From Rhodobacter sp. SGA-6-6 (GTDB lineage: Bacteria > Pseudomonadota > Alphaproteobacteria > Rhodobacterales > Rhodobacteraceae): a stretch of DNA of 64,000 bases. Numbering within the stretch: position 1 is the stretch's first letter; the number at the start of each line of letters is the position of its first letter. The notes below the pieces were generated by a model that worked only from the letters and a program-made list of their open reading frames with translations, ran no database searches and was not told where the DNA came from. Below are positions 40,932 through 52,209 of the stretch, one piece after another. The stretch spans positions 248,001 to 312,000 of the forward strand of contig NZ_JAAKGP010000003.1 of NCBI RefSeq assembly GCF_011043545.1, written 5' to 3'. The position numbers were made by a program, and so were the translations under genes.

Positions 40932-42719
40932 TCATTCCCAGCAGGAGACCAGCACCGTCATGCCCGTGGCGCGCTTCGTCAACTGCGCCGGCGGCAGGCG
41001 CTCGGTCAGCGCGGCTTCCTTCACCGCGATGCCCGCGCCCTTCAGGAAGGCGGCGACCGCGGCCGAGGAGGCGGCGAAGGACACCCCGGGCGGCAGCTCC
41101 CGCGCCGGGTCGGCAGCGGCATCGGGCGGCAGCAGCATCCCCATCACCCCGCCCGCGGCATCGACCACCGGGCCGCCGGCATCGCCGGGCAGGGCGGACA
41201 GCGCCAGCCGCTTCACCCCGTCCTCGCCGTTCAGGCCGGTGCTTTCTTCCAGCGTGCCGAAGGTCAGCACCGGGGCGGGCAGGCGGTCCTCGTAGGAATA
41301 GCCGGCGACCGAGACTTCGGCGCCGATGCGGTCGGGGGAAAGCTGGAACTCGGCCACCGCAGCGGGGGCCAGCGGGGCCGAGGGGACCAGCAGGGCAAGG
41401 CCCTGGCCCCCGGCCTGCACCGTGGCCTCGACCTCGCGCTCCAGCGTGATGCGGCTGCAGCCCGAGATCGCCTCGGCGGTGGTGACCACCGATCCGGCCT
41501 CGTCGACGAAGAAGCCCGAGCGGCTGAACTTCGGCTTCCTGACCTCAAGCCCCGCCAGCAGGCCGCGGCGGGCGCTTTCCTCCATCGGCACCATGCCGGG
41601 GTCCAGCGCGGTGGCGCCGGTGGATTTGAAGCTGGATTCCAGCACCTGCAGGATGCGGGCATCCCGTTCCTCGTTGCCGGGGGCGGAGATCAGCATGAAG
41701 CCCTTCACCGTGCCGCTGACCAGCTGCGCCCAGGCGTGGCTGTCGCGGGTGGCGGAGGTGCCGTGGATGCGGAAGTCCTTGTCGGTCTTCGCCCGTTCGC
41801 CGGTGGCGGGCATCGCCTCCAGCGTCTGCAAGACGTCGTAGAGGCCGGACAGCGCCGCCGCGTCGCCGGGCTGCGAGATCAGCACCAGCGTCAGGCCGGA
41901 GCCGTCCTTCTCGCGGAAATGCACGAAGGGCGGCTCGTAATGGTCGAACTCGACCAGCGCCAGCGGCAGGGTGGCCTGGATGCCGGCCTCTTCCTCGACC
42001 ACTTCGGCGAAACCGAATTCGGCGACCTCGGCCTGGTAGTTGGCGACCAGGGTGGCGCGCTGGCGGCTGGTCAGGATGCCGGTTGGCTCCAGCCCCATCG
42101 CCTCCTGCCAGGCGGCCATCGAGGCGCGGGTGCCGCGGCCGAAGGCGCCGTCGATGCCGCCTTCGTAGAAGCCGAACCATTGCAGGGCGACCTGCAACAG
42201 CTTGCGGTCCTCGGCCGACAGTTCCGCCTCGCTGGCGCGGGCCTGCTGCGTGGTTTCCTCGGGCTCCGCCACCGGCGCCGGCTCGGCCAGGAGCCCGGGA
42301 TCGGCGATGGCCTCGGCCTCGGGCAGCGCCTGCTCCAGGATGGTTTCCGGGGCGTCCAGCGGCGTGGCCTCGGGCTCGGGCGCAAGTCCCGACGCGGGCC
42401 AGAACTGCTCGGTGAATTCCCGGCCGTCGGCAATGAAACTGTCGCGCGGGATCAGGTTCTCGCGCTTCAGCGCGTTCAGCCGCGCCGCCCCTTCGGCCAC
42501 CCCGTAGGGGCCGAGCGCGATGGCATACCAGCCCGAGCGCAGGTGGAAGCCGTTGGTCTCCGGGAAGACGGCGGAATAGGCCTCGGCCCGGTCGCGGGCC
42601 TCGGCCAGCGTCGGCTGCGCCTCGATCTGGAGCCAGACCCGGTCCTGCGCATGGGCGGGGGCAAGGGCGGAAAGCAGGGCGGCGGCAAGAAACAGAAGGG
42701 CGCGCAAGGCAGCTGGCAT
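40932..42719 (-). CDS. Secreted protein with peptidoglycan-binding and catalytically dead trypsin-like domain
   Basis: 595 residues. The signal peptide (1-24, ending AHAQ) is followed by a SPOR-like repeat (IEAQPTLAEARDRAEAYSAV), an acidic/Pro linker and a PG_binding_1 unit (LQWFGFYEGGIDGAFGRGTR). The C-terminal trypsin-like domain (about 395-560) has all three catalytic positions changed: SVVTTAEAISGC has Glu416 where His is expected, GQGLALL has Gly440 for Asp, and GDAGGPVVD has Ala514 for Ser. It should therefore act as a binding or regulatory pseudoprotease at the cell wall (inference). It lies 6 bp from the convergent M50 protease gene. Confidence 0.83.
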   Translation of the reverse strand: MPAALRALLFLAAALLSALAPAHAQDRVWLQIEAQPTLAEARDRAEAYSAVFPETNGFHLRSGWYAIALGPYGVAEGAARLNALKRENLIPRDSFIADGREFTEQFWPASGLAPEPEATPLDAPETILEQALPEAEAIADPGLLAEPAPVAEPEETTQQARASEAELSAEDRKLLQVALQWFGFYEGGIDGAFGRGTRASMAAWQEAMGLEPTGILTSRQRATLVANYQAEVAEFGFAEVVEEEAGIQATLPLALVEFDHYEPPFVHFREKDGSGLTLVLISQPGDAAALSGLYDVLQTLEAMPATGERAKTDKDFRIHGTSATRDSHAWAQLVSGTVKGFMLISAPGNEERDARILQVLESSFKSTGATALDPGMVPMEESARRGLLAGLEVRKPKFSRSGFFVDEAGSVVTTAEAISGCSRITLEREVEATVQAGGQGLALLVPSAPLAPAAVAEFQLSPDRIGAEVSVAGYSYEDRLPAPVLTFGTLEESTGLNGEDGVKRLALSALPGDAGGPVVDAAGGVMGMLLPPDAAADPARELPPGVSFAASSAAVAAFLKGAGIAVKEAALTERLPPAQLTKRATGMTVLVSCWE

Positions 42720-42896
42720 CGTCACAAAGTCCCATGGGGCGGGGCTTGGGCCAAGGCCTTGCCCGGTTCGATCATCGGTGCGGCACATTAACCGTGGCCC
42801 CCGCGAGGGCAAGGCCAAAGGCCGCGGCTTTCGGGGAATTGACCATGTCCGGCCCGGGGGGTAGGGAGGGCGCGCATCATCACGGGGGCAGGGACG

Positions 42897-43844
42897 ATGG
42901 CCGAAACGAGTGCCGCGCCGCGCAGTTTCCAGGAGATCATCCTGCGGCTTCAGGCCTATTGGGCCGCGCAGGGCTGCGCTGTGCTGCAACCCTACGACAT
43001 GGAGGTCGGCGCCGGCACCTTCCACCCGGCGACCACCTTGCGCAGCCTGGGGACGAAGCCCTGGGCGGCGGCCTATGTCCAGCCCTCGCGCCGCCCGACC
43101 GACGGCCGCTATGGCGAGAACCCCAACCGGCTGCAGCACTACTACCAGTATCAGGTCATCATCAAACCCTCGCCGCCCGACCTGCAGGCGCTGTATCTAG
43201 GGTCGCTGGCCGCGATCGGCATCGACCTTTCGGTCCACGACATCCGCTTCGTCGAGGACGACTGGGAAAGCCCCACCCTGGGCGCCTGGGGCCTGGGCTG
43301 GGAGGTCTGGTGCGACGGGATGGAGGTCAGCCAGTTCACCTATTTCCAGCAGGTCGGCGGGCATGACTGCCGCCCCGTCTCGGGCGAGTTGACCTACGGG
43401 CTGGAGCGGCTGGCGATGTATGTCATGGGAGTGGATCATGTCATGGACATGCCCTTCAACGATCCTTCCGCACCCATTCCCCTGACCTATGGCGACATCT
43501 TCCGCCAGACCGAGGAGGAATATTCCCGCCACAACTTCGACGGCGCCACCACCGAGATGCTGTTCCGGCATTTCGAGGATGCCGAGGCCGAATGCCAACG
43601 CCTGCTGGACTTCCCGGCCGAGGACCCGAAGACCGGCAAGCATATCGTCATGGCCCATCCGGCCTATGACCAGTGCATCAAGGCCAGCCATATCTTCAAC
43701 CTACTGGACGCCCGCGGCGTGATCTCGGTCACCGAGCGGCAGGCCTATATCGGCCGGGTCCGCGCGCTGGCGAAGAAATGCGCCGATGCTTTCCGGCTGA
43801 CCGAGGCCGGGGCCGATGCGCCCCTTGCGGAGGCGGGGGCGTGA
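42897..43844 (+). CDS. glyQ: Glycine--tRNA ligase subunit alpha
   Basis: 315 residues with class II motifs: [60 protein letters not shown], and [20 protein letters not shown]. The C-terminal [20 protein letters not shown] is typical of the tetrameric alpha2beta2 bacterial form. It binds glycine and ATP; glyS gives tRNA binding. It overlaps the next gene by 4 bp. The ATG at 42897 precedes the conserved domain. Confidence 0.96.
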   Translation: MAETSAAPRSFQEIILRLQAYWAAQGCAVLQPYDMEVGAGTFHPATTLRSLGTKPWAAAYVQPSRRPTDGRYGENPNRLQHYYQYQVIIKPSPPDLQALYLGSLAAIGIDLSVHDIRFVEDDWESPTLGAWGLGWEVWCDGMEVSQFTYFQQVGGHDCRPVSGELTYGLERLAMYVMGVDHVMDMPFNDPSAPIPLTYGDIFRQTEEEYSRHNFDGATTEMLFRHFEDAEAECQRLLDFPAEDPKTGKHIVMAHPAYDQCIKASHIFNLLDARGVISVTERQAYIGRVRALAKKCADAFRLTEAGADAPLAEAGA

Positions 43845-44374
43845 ATGCGGGCAAGCTGGCGGCGGGGGGGATCGTGGTGACGGCGCTTGTGGCCGGCATC
43901 GCCATGTGGTGGCTGCAGGTCTACGCCTTCTACGACGAGGTGGTGTTCGAGCCGGGCAACGAGATCCGGCTGATGCCGGTCGCGGGCGATATGCCCGAGG
44001 CGATCATCGCCGACGACGTGAAGGGGATCGACGCCGACAGCTCGCCCCTGCGCTTCCGCGCCTGCTTCACCACGCCGATGAGCCAGGCGATGCTGACCGA
44101 GACCTACCGCCTCTACGAGGTGCCCGAGCCCACCATCGGCCCCGGCTGGTTCGACTGCTACGACGCGCAGGCCATCGGCGAAGCGCTGGAGGCGGGCGAG
44201 GCGCTGGCCTTCCTGTCCGAACACCTGCCGCATTACGGCATGGACCGCGTGGTCGCGGTCTTCCCCGACGGCCGGGCCTTCGCCTGGCACCAGATCAACG
44301 AATGCGGCAAGGCGTTCTACGACGGCCGCGACCTGCCGGCCGGCTGCCCGCAGCCCCCCGAACGGAGCAACTGA
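43841..44374 (+). CDS. Membrane-anchored protein between glyQ and glyS
   Basis: 177 residues. The N-terminal membrane helix is at 7-27 ([20 protein letters not shown]) with a short cytoplasmic head. The soluble part ([20 protein letters not shown] ... [20 protein letters not shown] ... [20 protein letters not shown]) contains four cysteines. It matches what I remember as a conserved Rhodobacteraceae family (possibly DUF6446, not verified). It starts with GTG inside the glyQ stop and ends one base into the glyS ATG, so it is tightly coupled to both synthetase genes. The function is unknown. Confidence 0.8.
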   Translation: MNAGKLAAGGIVVTALVAGIAMWWLQVYAFYDEVVFEPGNEIRLMPVAGDMPEAIIADDVKGIDADSSPLRFRACFTTPMSQAMLTETYRLYEVPEPTIGPGWFDCYDAQAIGEALEAGEALAFLSEHLPHYGMDRVVAVFPDGRAFAWHQINECGKAFYDGRDLPAGCPQPPERSN

Positions 44375-46641
44375 TGCCCGACCTGCTGATCGAACTCTTC
44401 TCCGAGGAAATCCCCGCGCGGATGCAGGGCATGGCGCGCGACGAGTTGCGCAAGCGGGTGACGGACGGTCTGGTGGAGGCCGGGCTGACCTATGCCTCGG
44501 CCGGGGCCTTCTCCACCCCGCGGCGGCTGGTGCTGGCGGTGGAGGAACTGACCGCGGAGTCGCGGCCGGTGCGCGAGGAACGGAAAGGTCCGAACACCTC
44601 CGCCCCCGCGGCGGCGCTGGAGGGCTTCCTGCGCTCCACCGGGCTGACCGTCGATCAACTGGAGAAGCGGGCGGACAAGAAGGGCGAGGTCTGGTTCGCG
44701 GTGATCGAACGCCCGGGCCGCACCGCGGCGGAGATCGTCGCCGAGGTTCTGGAAGCCACGATCCGCAATTTCCCCTGGCCGAAGTCGATGCGGTGGGGCG
44801 CGGGGTCCTTGCGTTGGGTGCGGCCGCTGCATTCCATCCTCTGCATCCTGTCGGACGAGGGCGGCGCCTCGGTGGTGCCGCTGACGGTCGAGGGCATCGC
44901 CGCAGGCAACAGCACCGAGGGGCATAGGTTCATGGCGCCGGGGCGCTTTGCCGTGAGTTCCTTCGAGGATTACGCGGCCAGGCTGCGCCGGGCCAGGGTG
45001 ATGCTGGACCAAGGCGAGCGCGAGGCGGCGATCTGGTCACAGGCGCAGAACCTGGCCTTCGCGCAGGGGCTGGAGGTGGTCGAGGACAAGGGCCTGCTGG
45101 CCGAGGTCGCCGGGCTGGTGGAATGGCCGGTGCCCCTGATGGGCCGCATCGGCGAGGATTTCCTGGGCCTGCCGCCCGAGGTGCTGCAGACCTCGATGAA
45201 GGAACACCAGAAGTTCTTCTCGGTGAAGAACCCGAAGACCGGCCGGATCGAAGGGTTTGTGACGGTGGCGAACATCGAGACCCCGGACCATGGCGCGACG
45301 ATCCTGAAGGGCAACCAGAAGGTGCTGGCCGCCCGGCTATCCGACGCGCGCTTCTTTTGGGAGAACGACCTGCGGGTGGCGCGGGCCGGAATGGGCGAGT
45401 GGGCCGAGGGGCTGAAATCCGTCACCTTCCACAACAAGCTGGGGTCGCAGGCCGACCGGGTGGAGCGCATCGCGGCGCTGGCGCGCGAGATCGCGCCCTT
45501 GGTGGGGGCGGATGCCGGGGATGCCGAACGCGCCGCGCGGATCGCCAAGCTGGACCTGCGGTCCTCGATGGTCGGCGAGTTCCCCGAATTGCAGGGCACG
45601 ATGGGCCGCTACTATGCGCTGGAGGCGTTGAAGTCCGACCCGCCCCGGCCCCCGAGCGAGCCCGCCCCGGGCTTGACCCGGGGCCTCGGCGAGGCGGAAG
45701 GAGGCCCCGGGTCAAGCCCGGGGCGCGGCGGAAACCCGATCGCCGACGCCGCCCGCGACCACTACTCGCCGCTGGGGCCTTCGGACGCGGTGCCGACCGA
45801 GCCGGTATCGGTGGCGGTGGCGCTGGCCGACAAACTGGACACGCTGACCGGGTTCTGGGCCATCGACGAGAAGCCCACGGGGTCTAAGGACCCGTTCGCG
45901 CTGCGGCGGGCGGCCCTGGGGGTGATCCGGCTGGTGCTGGGGAATGGGGTGCGAGGGCTTGAACTGTATCATACCTTTGCTATCGGCTGGAATGCGCACA
46001 CGATTCCGGGCTTTTGGGCGAAGATCGCTGCGGGCAACGCCAGCCTGAAGGCTGGAAAAGTTCCCCCTCCAGAGCCGATTGACATGGAGTGGATCACTCG
46101 CCGGAATGCCGTCATCGCGGATCTGGTTTCCTTCTTCTATGATCGTCTGAAAGTCTATCTCCGCGACCAGGGCGTCCGGCACGATGTCATAGATGCCTGC
46201 TTGTCCCTGCCCGGCGCCGACGACCTGACCCTGCTAGTGAAGCGGGCCACCGCGCTTTCGGACACCCTCAAGACCGAGGACGGCGCCAACCTGATCCAGG
46301 GCTTCAAGCGGGCCAACAACATCCTGACCCAGGCCGAGCAGAAGGATGGCGTCGAATACTCCTTCGGCGCCGATCCGACCTATGCCGAAGGCCCCGAGGA
46401 ACGCGCGCTCTTCCGCGCGCTTGACGAGGCGGAGGCGAGGATCGGCCCGGCGATGCAGGCCGAGGACTTCCCCGCCGCCATGGCCGCGATGGCGGCGCTC
46501 CGCGCGCCCATCGACGCCTTCTTCACAGCGGTGCAGATCAACACCGACAACGCCACCGTGCGCAGGAACCGGCTGAACCTGCTGCACCGCATCCGCGCCG
46601 TCTGTTCCGGCGTCGCCGATCTTTCGCGCATCGAGGGCTGA
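44374..46641 (+). CDS. glyS: Glycine--tRNA ligase subunit beta with an in-frame palindromic insertion
   Basis: 755 residues. N-terminal [24 protein letters not shown]-type KEHQKFFSVKNPKTGRIEGF, and an HD/anticodon-binding C-terminal part (VKRATALSDTLKTEDGANLI, FKRANNILTQAEQKDGVEYS) identify GlyS. Two oddities stand out. Residues about 420-455 are an extra Pro/Gly-rich stretch, encoded around a perfect 24-bp inverted repeat (45664-45724). The stretch 45961-46200 is only about 56% G+C by hand count against roughly 69% around it. Neither breaks the frame. TGATG joins it to the preceding gene. Confidence 0.95.
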   Translation: MPDLLIELFSEEIPARMQGMARDELRKRVTDGLVEAGLTYASAGAFSTPRRLVLAVEELTAESRPVREERKGPNTSAPAAALEGFLRSTGLTVDQLEKRADKKGEVWFAVIERPGRTAAEIVAEVLEATIRNFPWPKSMRWGAGSLRWVRPLHSILCILSDEGGASVVPLTVEGIAAGNSTEGHRFMAPGRFAVSSFEDYAARLRRARVMLDQGEREAAIWSQAQNLAFAQGLEVVEDKGLLAEVAGLVEWPVPLMGRIGEDFLGLPPEVLQTSMKEHQKFFSVKNPKTGRIEGFVTVANIETPDHGATILKGNQKVLAARLSDARFFWENDLRVARAGMGEWAEGLKSVTFHNKLGSQADRVERIAALAREIAPLVGADAGDAERAARIAKLDLRSSMVGEFPELQGTMGRYYALEALKSDPPRPPSEPAPGLTRGLGEAEGGPGSSPGRGGNPIADAARDHYSPLGPSDAVPTEPVSVAVALADKLDTLTGFWAIDEKPTGSKDPFALRRAALGVIRLVLGNGVRGLELYHTFAIGWNAHTIPGFWAKIAAGNASLKAGKVPPPEPIDMEWITRRNAVIADLVSFFYDRLKVYLRDQGVRHDVIDACLSLPGADDLTLLVKRATALSDTLKTEDGANLIQGFKRANNILTQAEQKDGVEYSFGADPTYAEGPEERALFRALDEAEARIGPAMQAEDFPAAMAAMAALRAPIDAFFTAVQINTDNATVRRNRLNLLHRIRAVCSGVADLSRIEG
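45664..45724. repeat. Perfect 24-bp inverted repeat inside glyS
   Basis: Arms at 45664-45687 and 45701-45724 are exact inverse complements with a 13-nt spacer. Each arm contains its own smaller hairpin (CCCCGGG and CCCGGGG around CTTGA). The sequence is read in frame as APGLTRGLGEAEGGPGSSPG. This looks like a palindromic repeat element that entered a coding gene, as known for Rickettsia palindromic elements; the family here is not the same sequence. Confidence 0.9.
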
Positions 46642-46711
46642 AACAGCGCAAATATGTTACGCTTGCGCCAAGGCGCAGGCGGCGTATGCTGCGGGCGCGA
46701 AAGGTGCCGCA

Positions 46712-49258
<2,547 letters not shown>

Positions 49259-49410
49259 TCGTCCACAATATCATGTGATTGTGATTGTTTCTTAATCCGA
49301 AACATTAGCTTTGTCGGCGAATTCCTGCCGAGCGGATGCGGAATTCCGTGGCATTTCTGCATCATCCCGTGGACCGCCCCGGCCCGATGCCCGTAAGCCC
49401 CGCCTCTGTT

Positions 49411-49432
49411 GCGTGACGGTGCTGCGTCACGC
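49411..49432. promoter_or_regulatory. Inverted repeat ahead of the cell-wall hydrolase gene
   Basis: GCGTGAC (49411-49417) and GTCACGC (49426-49432) flank 8 nt, 25 bp before the hydrolase start codon. This could be an operator or a 5' UTR hairpin. The region just upstream (49259-49320) is unusually AT-rich for this genome, as expected of a promoter. Confidence 0.35.
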
Positions 49433-49457
49433 TGGGGGCAATATACGGAACCTTGCC

Positions 49458-50180
49458 ATGAACCGCCTGGTCAGGCACGCGGCACCCGCCCTTGTGGTCA
49501 TCTCGATGACCCTGGGGGCAGCCGCCAACCAAGCAGCGGCCGACATCTCGGTCAGCACGAAGAACTCGCCCACCGGCCAGATCGGCCTGGAACTGGGCGA
49601 CCTTTTGGGGCTGGAGCGCAAGGGGCTGCAACGGCTGCCCGACGGCGCGCTCGGCGCCATCGCCAGCGGGCCGGCGAAGCCTGCGCCCGCCGCAACGCCC
49701 AAGGTGAAGCTGAAGAAGATCCAGCCCAAGCTGGAGCCCGGTGTCCGCTACGACGCCGCCTGGCTGGCGGCGCTGCCGGCGCCGGAAGGCGGGCAGGACT
49801 GGCAATGCCTGACCGAGGCGCTTTACTTCGAGGCCCGCGGCGAAAGCATCAAGGGCCAGTTCGCGGTGGCCGAGGTGATCCTGAACCGGGTCGATTCGGG
49901 GCTTTACCCGCGCTCGGTCTGCGGTGTCGTGAACCAGCGCGGCAGCGGGGCCTGCGCGTTTTCATATGTCTGCGACGGCCATTCCGACACCATGCGCGAC
50001 CGCGCCAGCCGCGACCGCGCCGGCCGCATCGCCCGCCTGATGCTGGACGGGGCGCCGCGGCTCCTGACCGAGGGCGCGACGCATTTCCACACCCGCGCGG
50101 TGCGGCCCGGCTGGGCACGCAAGTTCCGCCACACCGCCACCATCGGCGCGCATGTGTTCTACCGCCAGCCCGGCGCCTGA
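49458..50180 (+). CDS. Cell wall hydrolase (SleB/CwlJ family, Hydrolase_2)
   Basis: 240 residues. A signal peptide (residues 1-29, ending QAAA) and a basic/Pro linker (PAPAATPKVKLKKIQPKLEP) precede the catalytic domain. That domain begins CLTEALYFEARGESIKGQFA with the family's essential Glu, continues AEVILNRVDSGLYPRSVCGV, and ends with ATHFHTRAVRPGWARKF. It should cut peptidoglycan glycan strands in the periplasm. The ATG at 49458 starts the signal peptide; a longer frame from 49311 lacks sense. Confidence 0.88.
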   Translation: MNRLVRHAAPALVVISMTLGAAANQAAADISVSTKNSPTGQIGLELGDLLGLERKGLQRLPDGALGAIASGPAKPAPAATPKVKLKKIQPKLEPGVRYDAAWLAALPAPEGGQDWQCLTEALYFEARGESIKGQFAVAEVILNRVDSGLYPRSVCGVVNQRGSGACAFSYVCDGHSDTMRDRASRDRAGRIARLMLDGAPRLLTEGATHFHTRAVRPGWARKFRHTATIGAHVFYRQPGA

Positions 50181-50264
50181 CGCCTGACGTCTGAGGGCGC
50201 TTGCCTTGCCGCCCGCATTGGGGCAAGGGCAGGGCAGTCGCCCGACGCGCCGGGAGGGGCCGCG

Positions 50265-51158
50265 ATGACCACCGATACGAAGCTTGCCTTCGCCCATCCC
50301 GAGGAGCGGGCCGAAGCCTCGGCCGGCGGCGATCCGCGCGACCGCATCTCCCTGCGCGACCATGTGGTCGAGGCCGACATCGGCGCCTTCCAGAAGGAGC
50401 GCGGCCACAAGCAGCGGCTGCGCTTCAACGTGGTGGTCGAAGTGCGGCCTGCGCCGGCGCCGCTGGACGACGACGTCGACCGCATCCTCTCCTACGACCG
50501 GATCACCGAGGCCATCGCCGCCGAACTGGCCGAGGAGCGGCTGAACCTGCTGGAGACGCTGGCCGAGCGGCTGGCCGAGCGCATCCTGGCCGAGCCGCAG
50601 GCGATGCGCGCCTTCATCCGCATCGAGAAGCTGGATGTCGGCCCTTATGCGCTCGGGGTGGAGATTGTGCGCTCCCGCGCCGAGGTGCCGCTGCGGGCGG
50701 AGGGCGAGGCGGTGCATCCGCTGGTGGTCTATTTCGACAATGCCACCGCCCAGGCCCCCGACCTGGCCGCGCGCCTGGATGTCCTGCTGTCGCGCGGCGT
50801 GCCGGTGGTCTTCTGCGTCGGCCTGCCGGATTTCCCCCGCCCCGTCACCGGCCACAAGCCGACGCAGCGCCGCATCGACCTGCTGGCGATCGAGCAGAAC
50901 GCCTGGGCGCTGGCCGCCCGCGATCCGCGCTGCGTGGTGGTGGCCAGCCGGACGGAAATCGACTGGGCGGTGAAGCGGGGCCGGTCCGTGGTCTGGGCGC
51001 CGTCGAAGATCGTGCTGGATGCGGTGGACGGGCCGAAGGCCACCGATCCGGTGGCGCTGGCGCTGTGGCTGGCCGAGGAACTGGCCGCCGAAAGCCTGCT
51101 GGTTCACGGCCCTGTTTCATTGCCGGCGGGAAGCCGCGTCCAGGTCGAGCGCGGCTGA
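50265..51158 (+). CDS. folB: Dihydroneopterin aldolase with C-terminal extra domain
   Basis: 297 residues, more than twice the usual 120. Residues 25-145 form a FolB domain (DRISLRDHVVEADIGAFQKE, LNLLETLAERLAERILAEP, FIRIEKLDVGP). Residues 155-297 are an added domain with alternating beta/alpha pattern (HPLVVYFDNATAQAPDLAAR; VPVVFCVGLPDFPRPVTGHK; LWLAEELAAESLLVHG) that I do not recognise. FolB cleaves dihydroneopterin to 6-hydroxymethyl-dihydropterin for folate. folP follows 46 bp later, then glmM. GGGAGG stands before the ATG. Confidence 0.85.
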   Translation: MTTDTKLAFAHPEERAEASAGGDPRDRISLRDHVVEADIGAFQKERGHKQRLRFNVVVEVRPAPAPLDDDVDRILSYDRITEAIAAELAEERLNLLETLAERLAERILAEPQAMRAFIRIEKLDVGPYALGVEIVRSRAEVPLRAEGEAVHPLVVYFDNATAQAPDLAARLDVLLSRGVPVVFCVGLPDFPRPVTGHKPTQRRIDLLAIEQNAWALAARDPRCVVVASRTEIDWAVKRGRSVVWAPSKIVLDAVDGPKATDPVALALWLAEELAAESLLVHGPVSLPAGSRVQVERG

Positions 51159-51204
51159 TCCTTCCCCCTTGCCAACCTCCGCGTCCTCCGGCATCCCCGG
51201 GCGC

Positions 51205-52209
51205 ATGATCTACTGGCGTCCCCTCGTGCAATCCGGCGCGGCCCGGCCGAAAGGCGCGGTGCCGCTGGCGGGCGGCGGGCTGTGGTTCTCCCACGTCGAG
51301 CGGCTGGAGCGGGGCAGGGCGGGCGAAGTGGTCCCCGCCGCCGAGGCCGGCGCGGCGCTGGAGCCGCTGGCCGCCCCCCGCGCGGATTTCGCCGGGCTGT
51401 CGATGGCCGCGCCGCGGATCATGGGCATCCTGAACGTGACCCCCGACAGTTTCTCGGACGGCGGGCTGTTCCTTGCGGCCGGGGATGCCCTGGCGCAGGC
51501 CCGGGCGATGGCCGAAGGCGCCGACATTCTGGACATCGGCGGCGAAAGCACCCGGCCGGGCGCGGCGCCGGTGCCGGTCGCCGAGGAAATCGCCCGCACC
51601 GCCCCGGTGATCGCCGCCCTGCGCGCGGGCGGGTTGCAGACGCCGGTCTCCATCGACACCCGCAAGGCTGCCGTCGCCGCCGCGGCGCTGGACGCCGGGG
51701 CGCAGGTGGTGAACGACGTGGCGGCGCTGACCTTCGACGCAGCACTCGGCCCGCTGGCCGCCGCAAGGGGCGCTCCGGTGATCCTGATGCACCATCAGGG
51801 CACGCCGGAAACCATGCAGGCCGACCCGCGCTATGACGATGTTCTGCTGGATGTCTACGACTGGCTGGCCGAACGGCTGGCGGCGGCGCAGGCTGCGGGC
51901 ATCCCGCGCGAGAGGATCGCGCTCGACCCGGGCATCGGCTTCGGCAAGACCGTCCAGCACAACCTCGCGCTGCTGCGCGGGCTGTCGCTGTTCCACGGTC
52001 TCGGCTGCCCGATCCTTCTGGGCGCCAGCCGCAAGCGCTTCATCGGCAGCATCGGCGGCGGGGCGGAGGCGCAGGCGCGGATGCCCGGCTCGGTCGCGGT
52101 GGCGCTGGCGGGCGTGGCGCAGGGGGTGCAGATGATCCGGGTGCATGACGTGCCCGAGACGCGACAGGCGCTGCTTCTGTGGCAGGCCGTGAACGGAGGA
52201 CAGGCATGA
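51205..52209 (+). CDS. folP: Dihydropteroate synthase
   Basis: 334 residues. The catalytic barrel starts at about residue 70: [80 protein letters not shown] and LLGASRKRF. The first 69 residues ([20 protein letters not shown] ...) are a short domain seen in related alphaproteobacterial enzymes. It joins DHPP and p-aminobenzoate to dihydropteroate and is the sulfonamide target. Its TGA overlaps glmM. Confidence 0.94.
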   Translation: MIYWRPLVQSGAARPKGAVPLAGGGLWFSHVERLERGRAGEVVPAAEAGAALEPLAAPRADFAGLSMAAPRIMGILNVTPDSFSDGGLFLAAGDALAQARAMAEGADILDIGGESTRPGAAPVPVAEEIARTAPVIAALRAGGLQTPVSIDTRKAAVAAAALDAGAQVVNDVAALTFDAALGPLAAARGAPVILMHHQGTPETMQADPRYDDVLLDVYDWLAERLAAAQAAGIPRERIALDPGIGFGKTVQHNLALLRGLSLFHGLGCPILLGASRKRFIGSIGGGAEAQARMPGSVAVALAGVAQGVQMIRVHDVPETRQALLLWQAVNGGQA

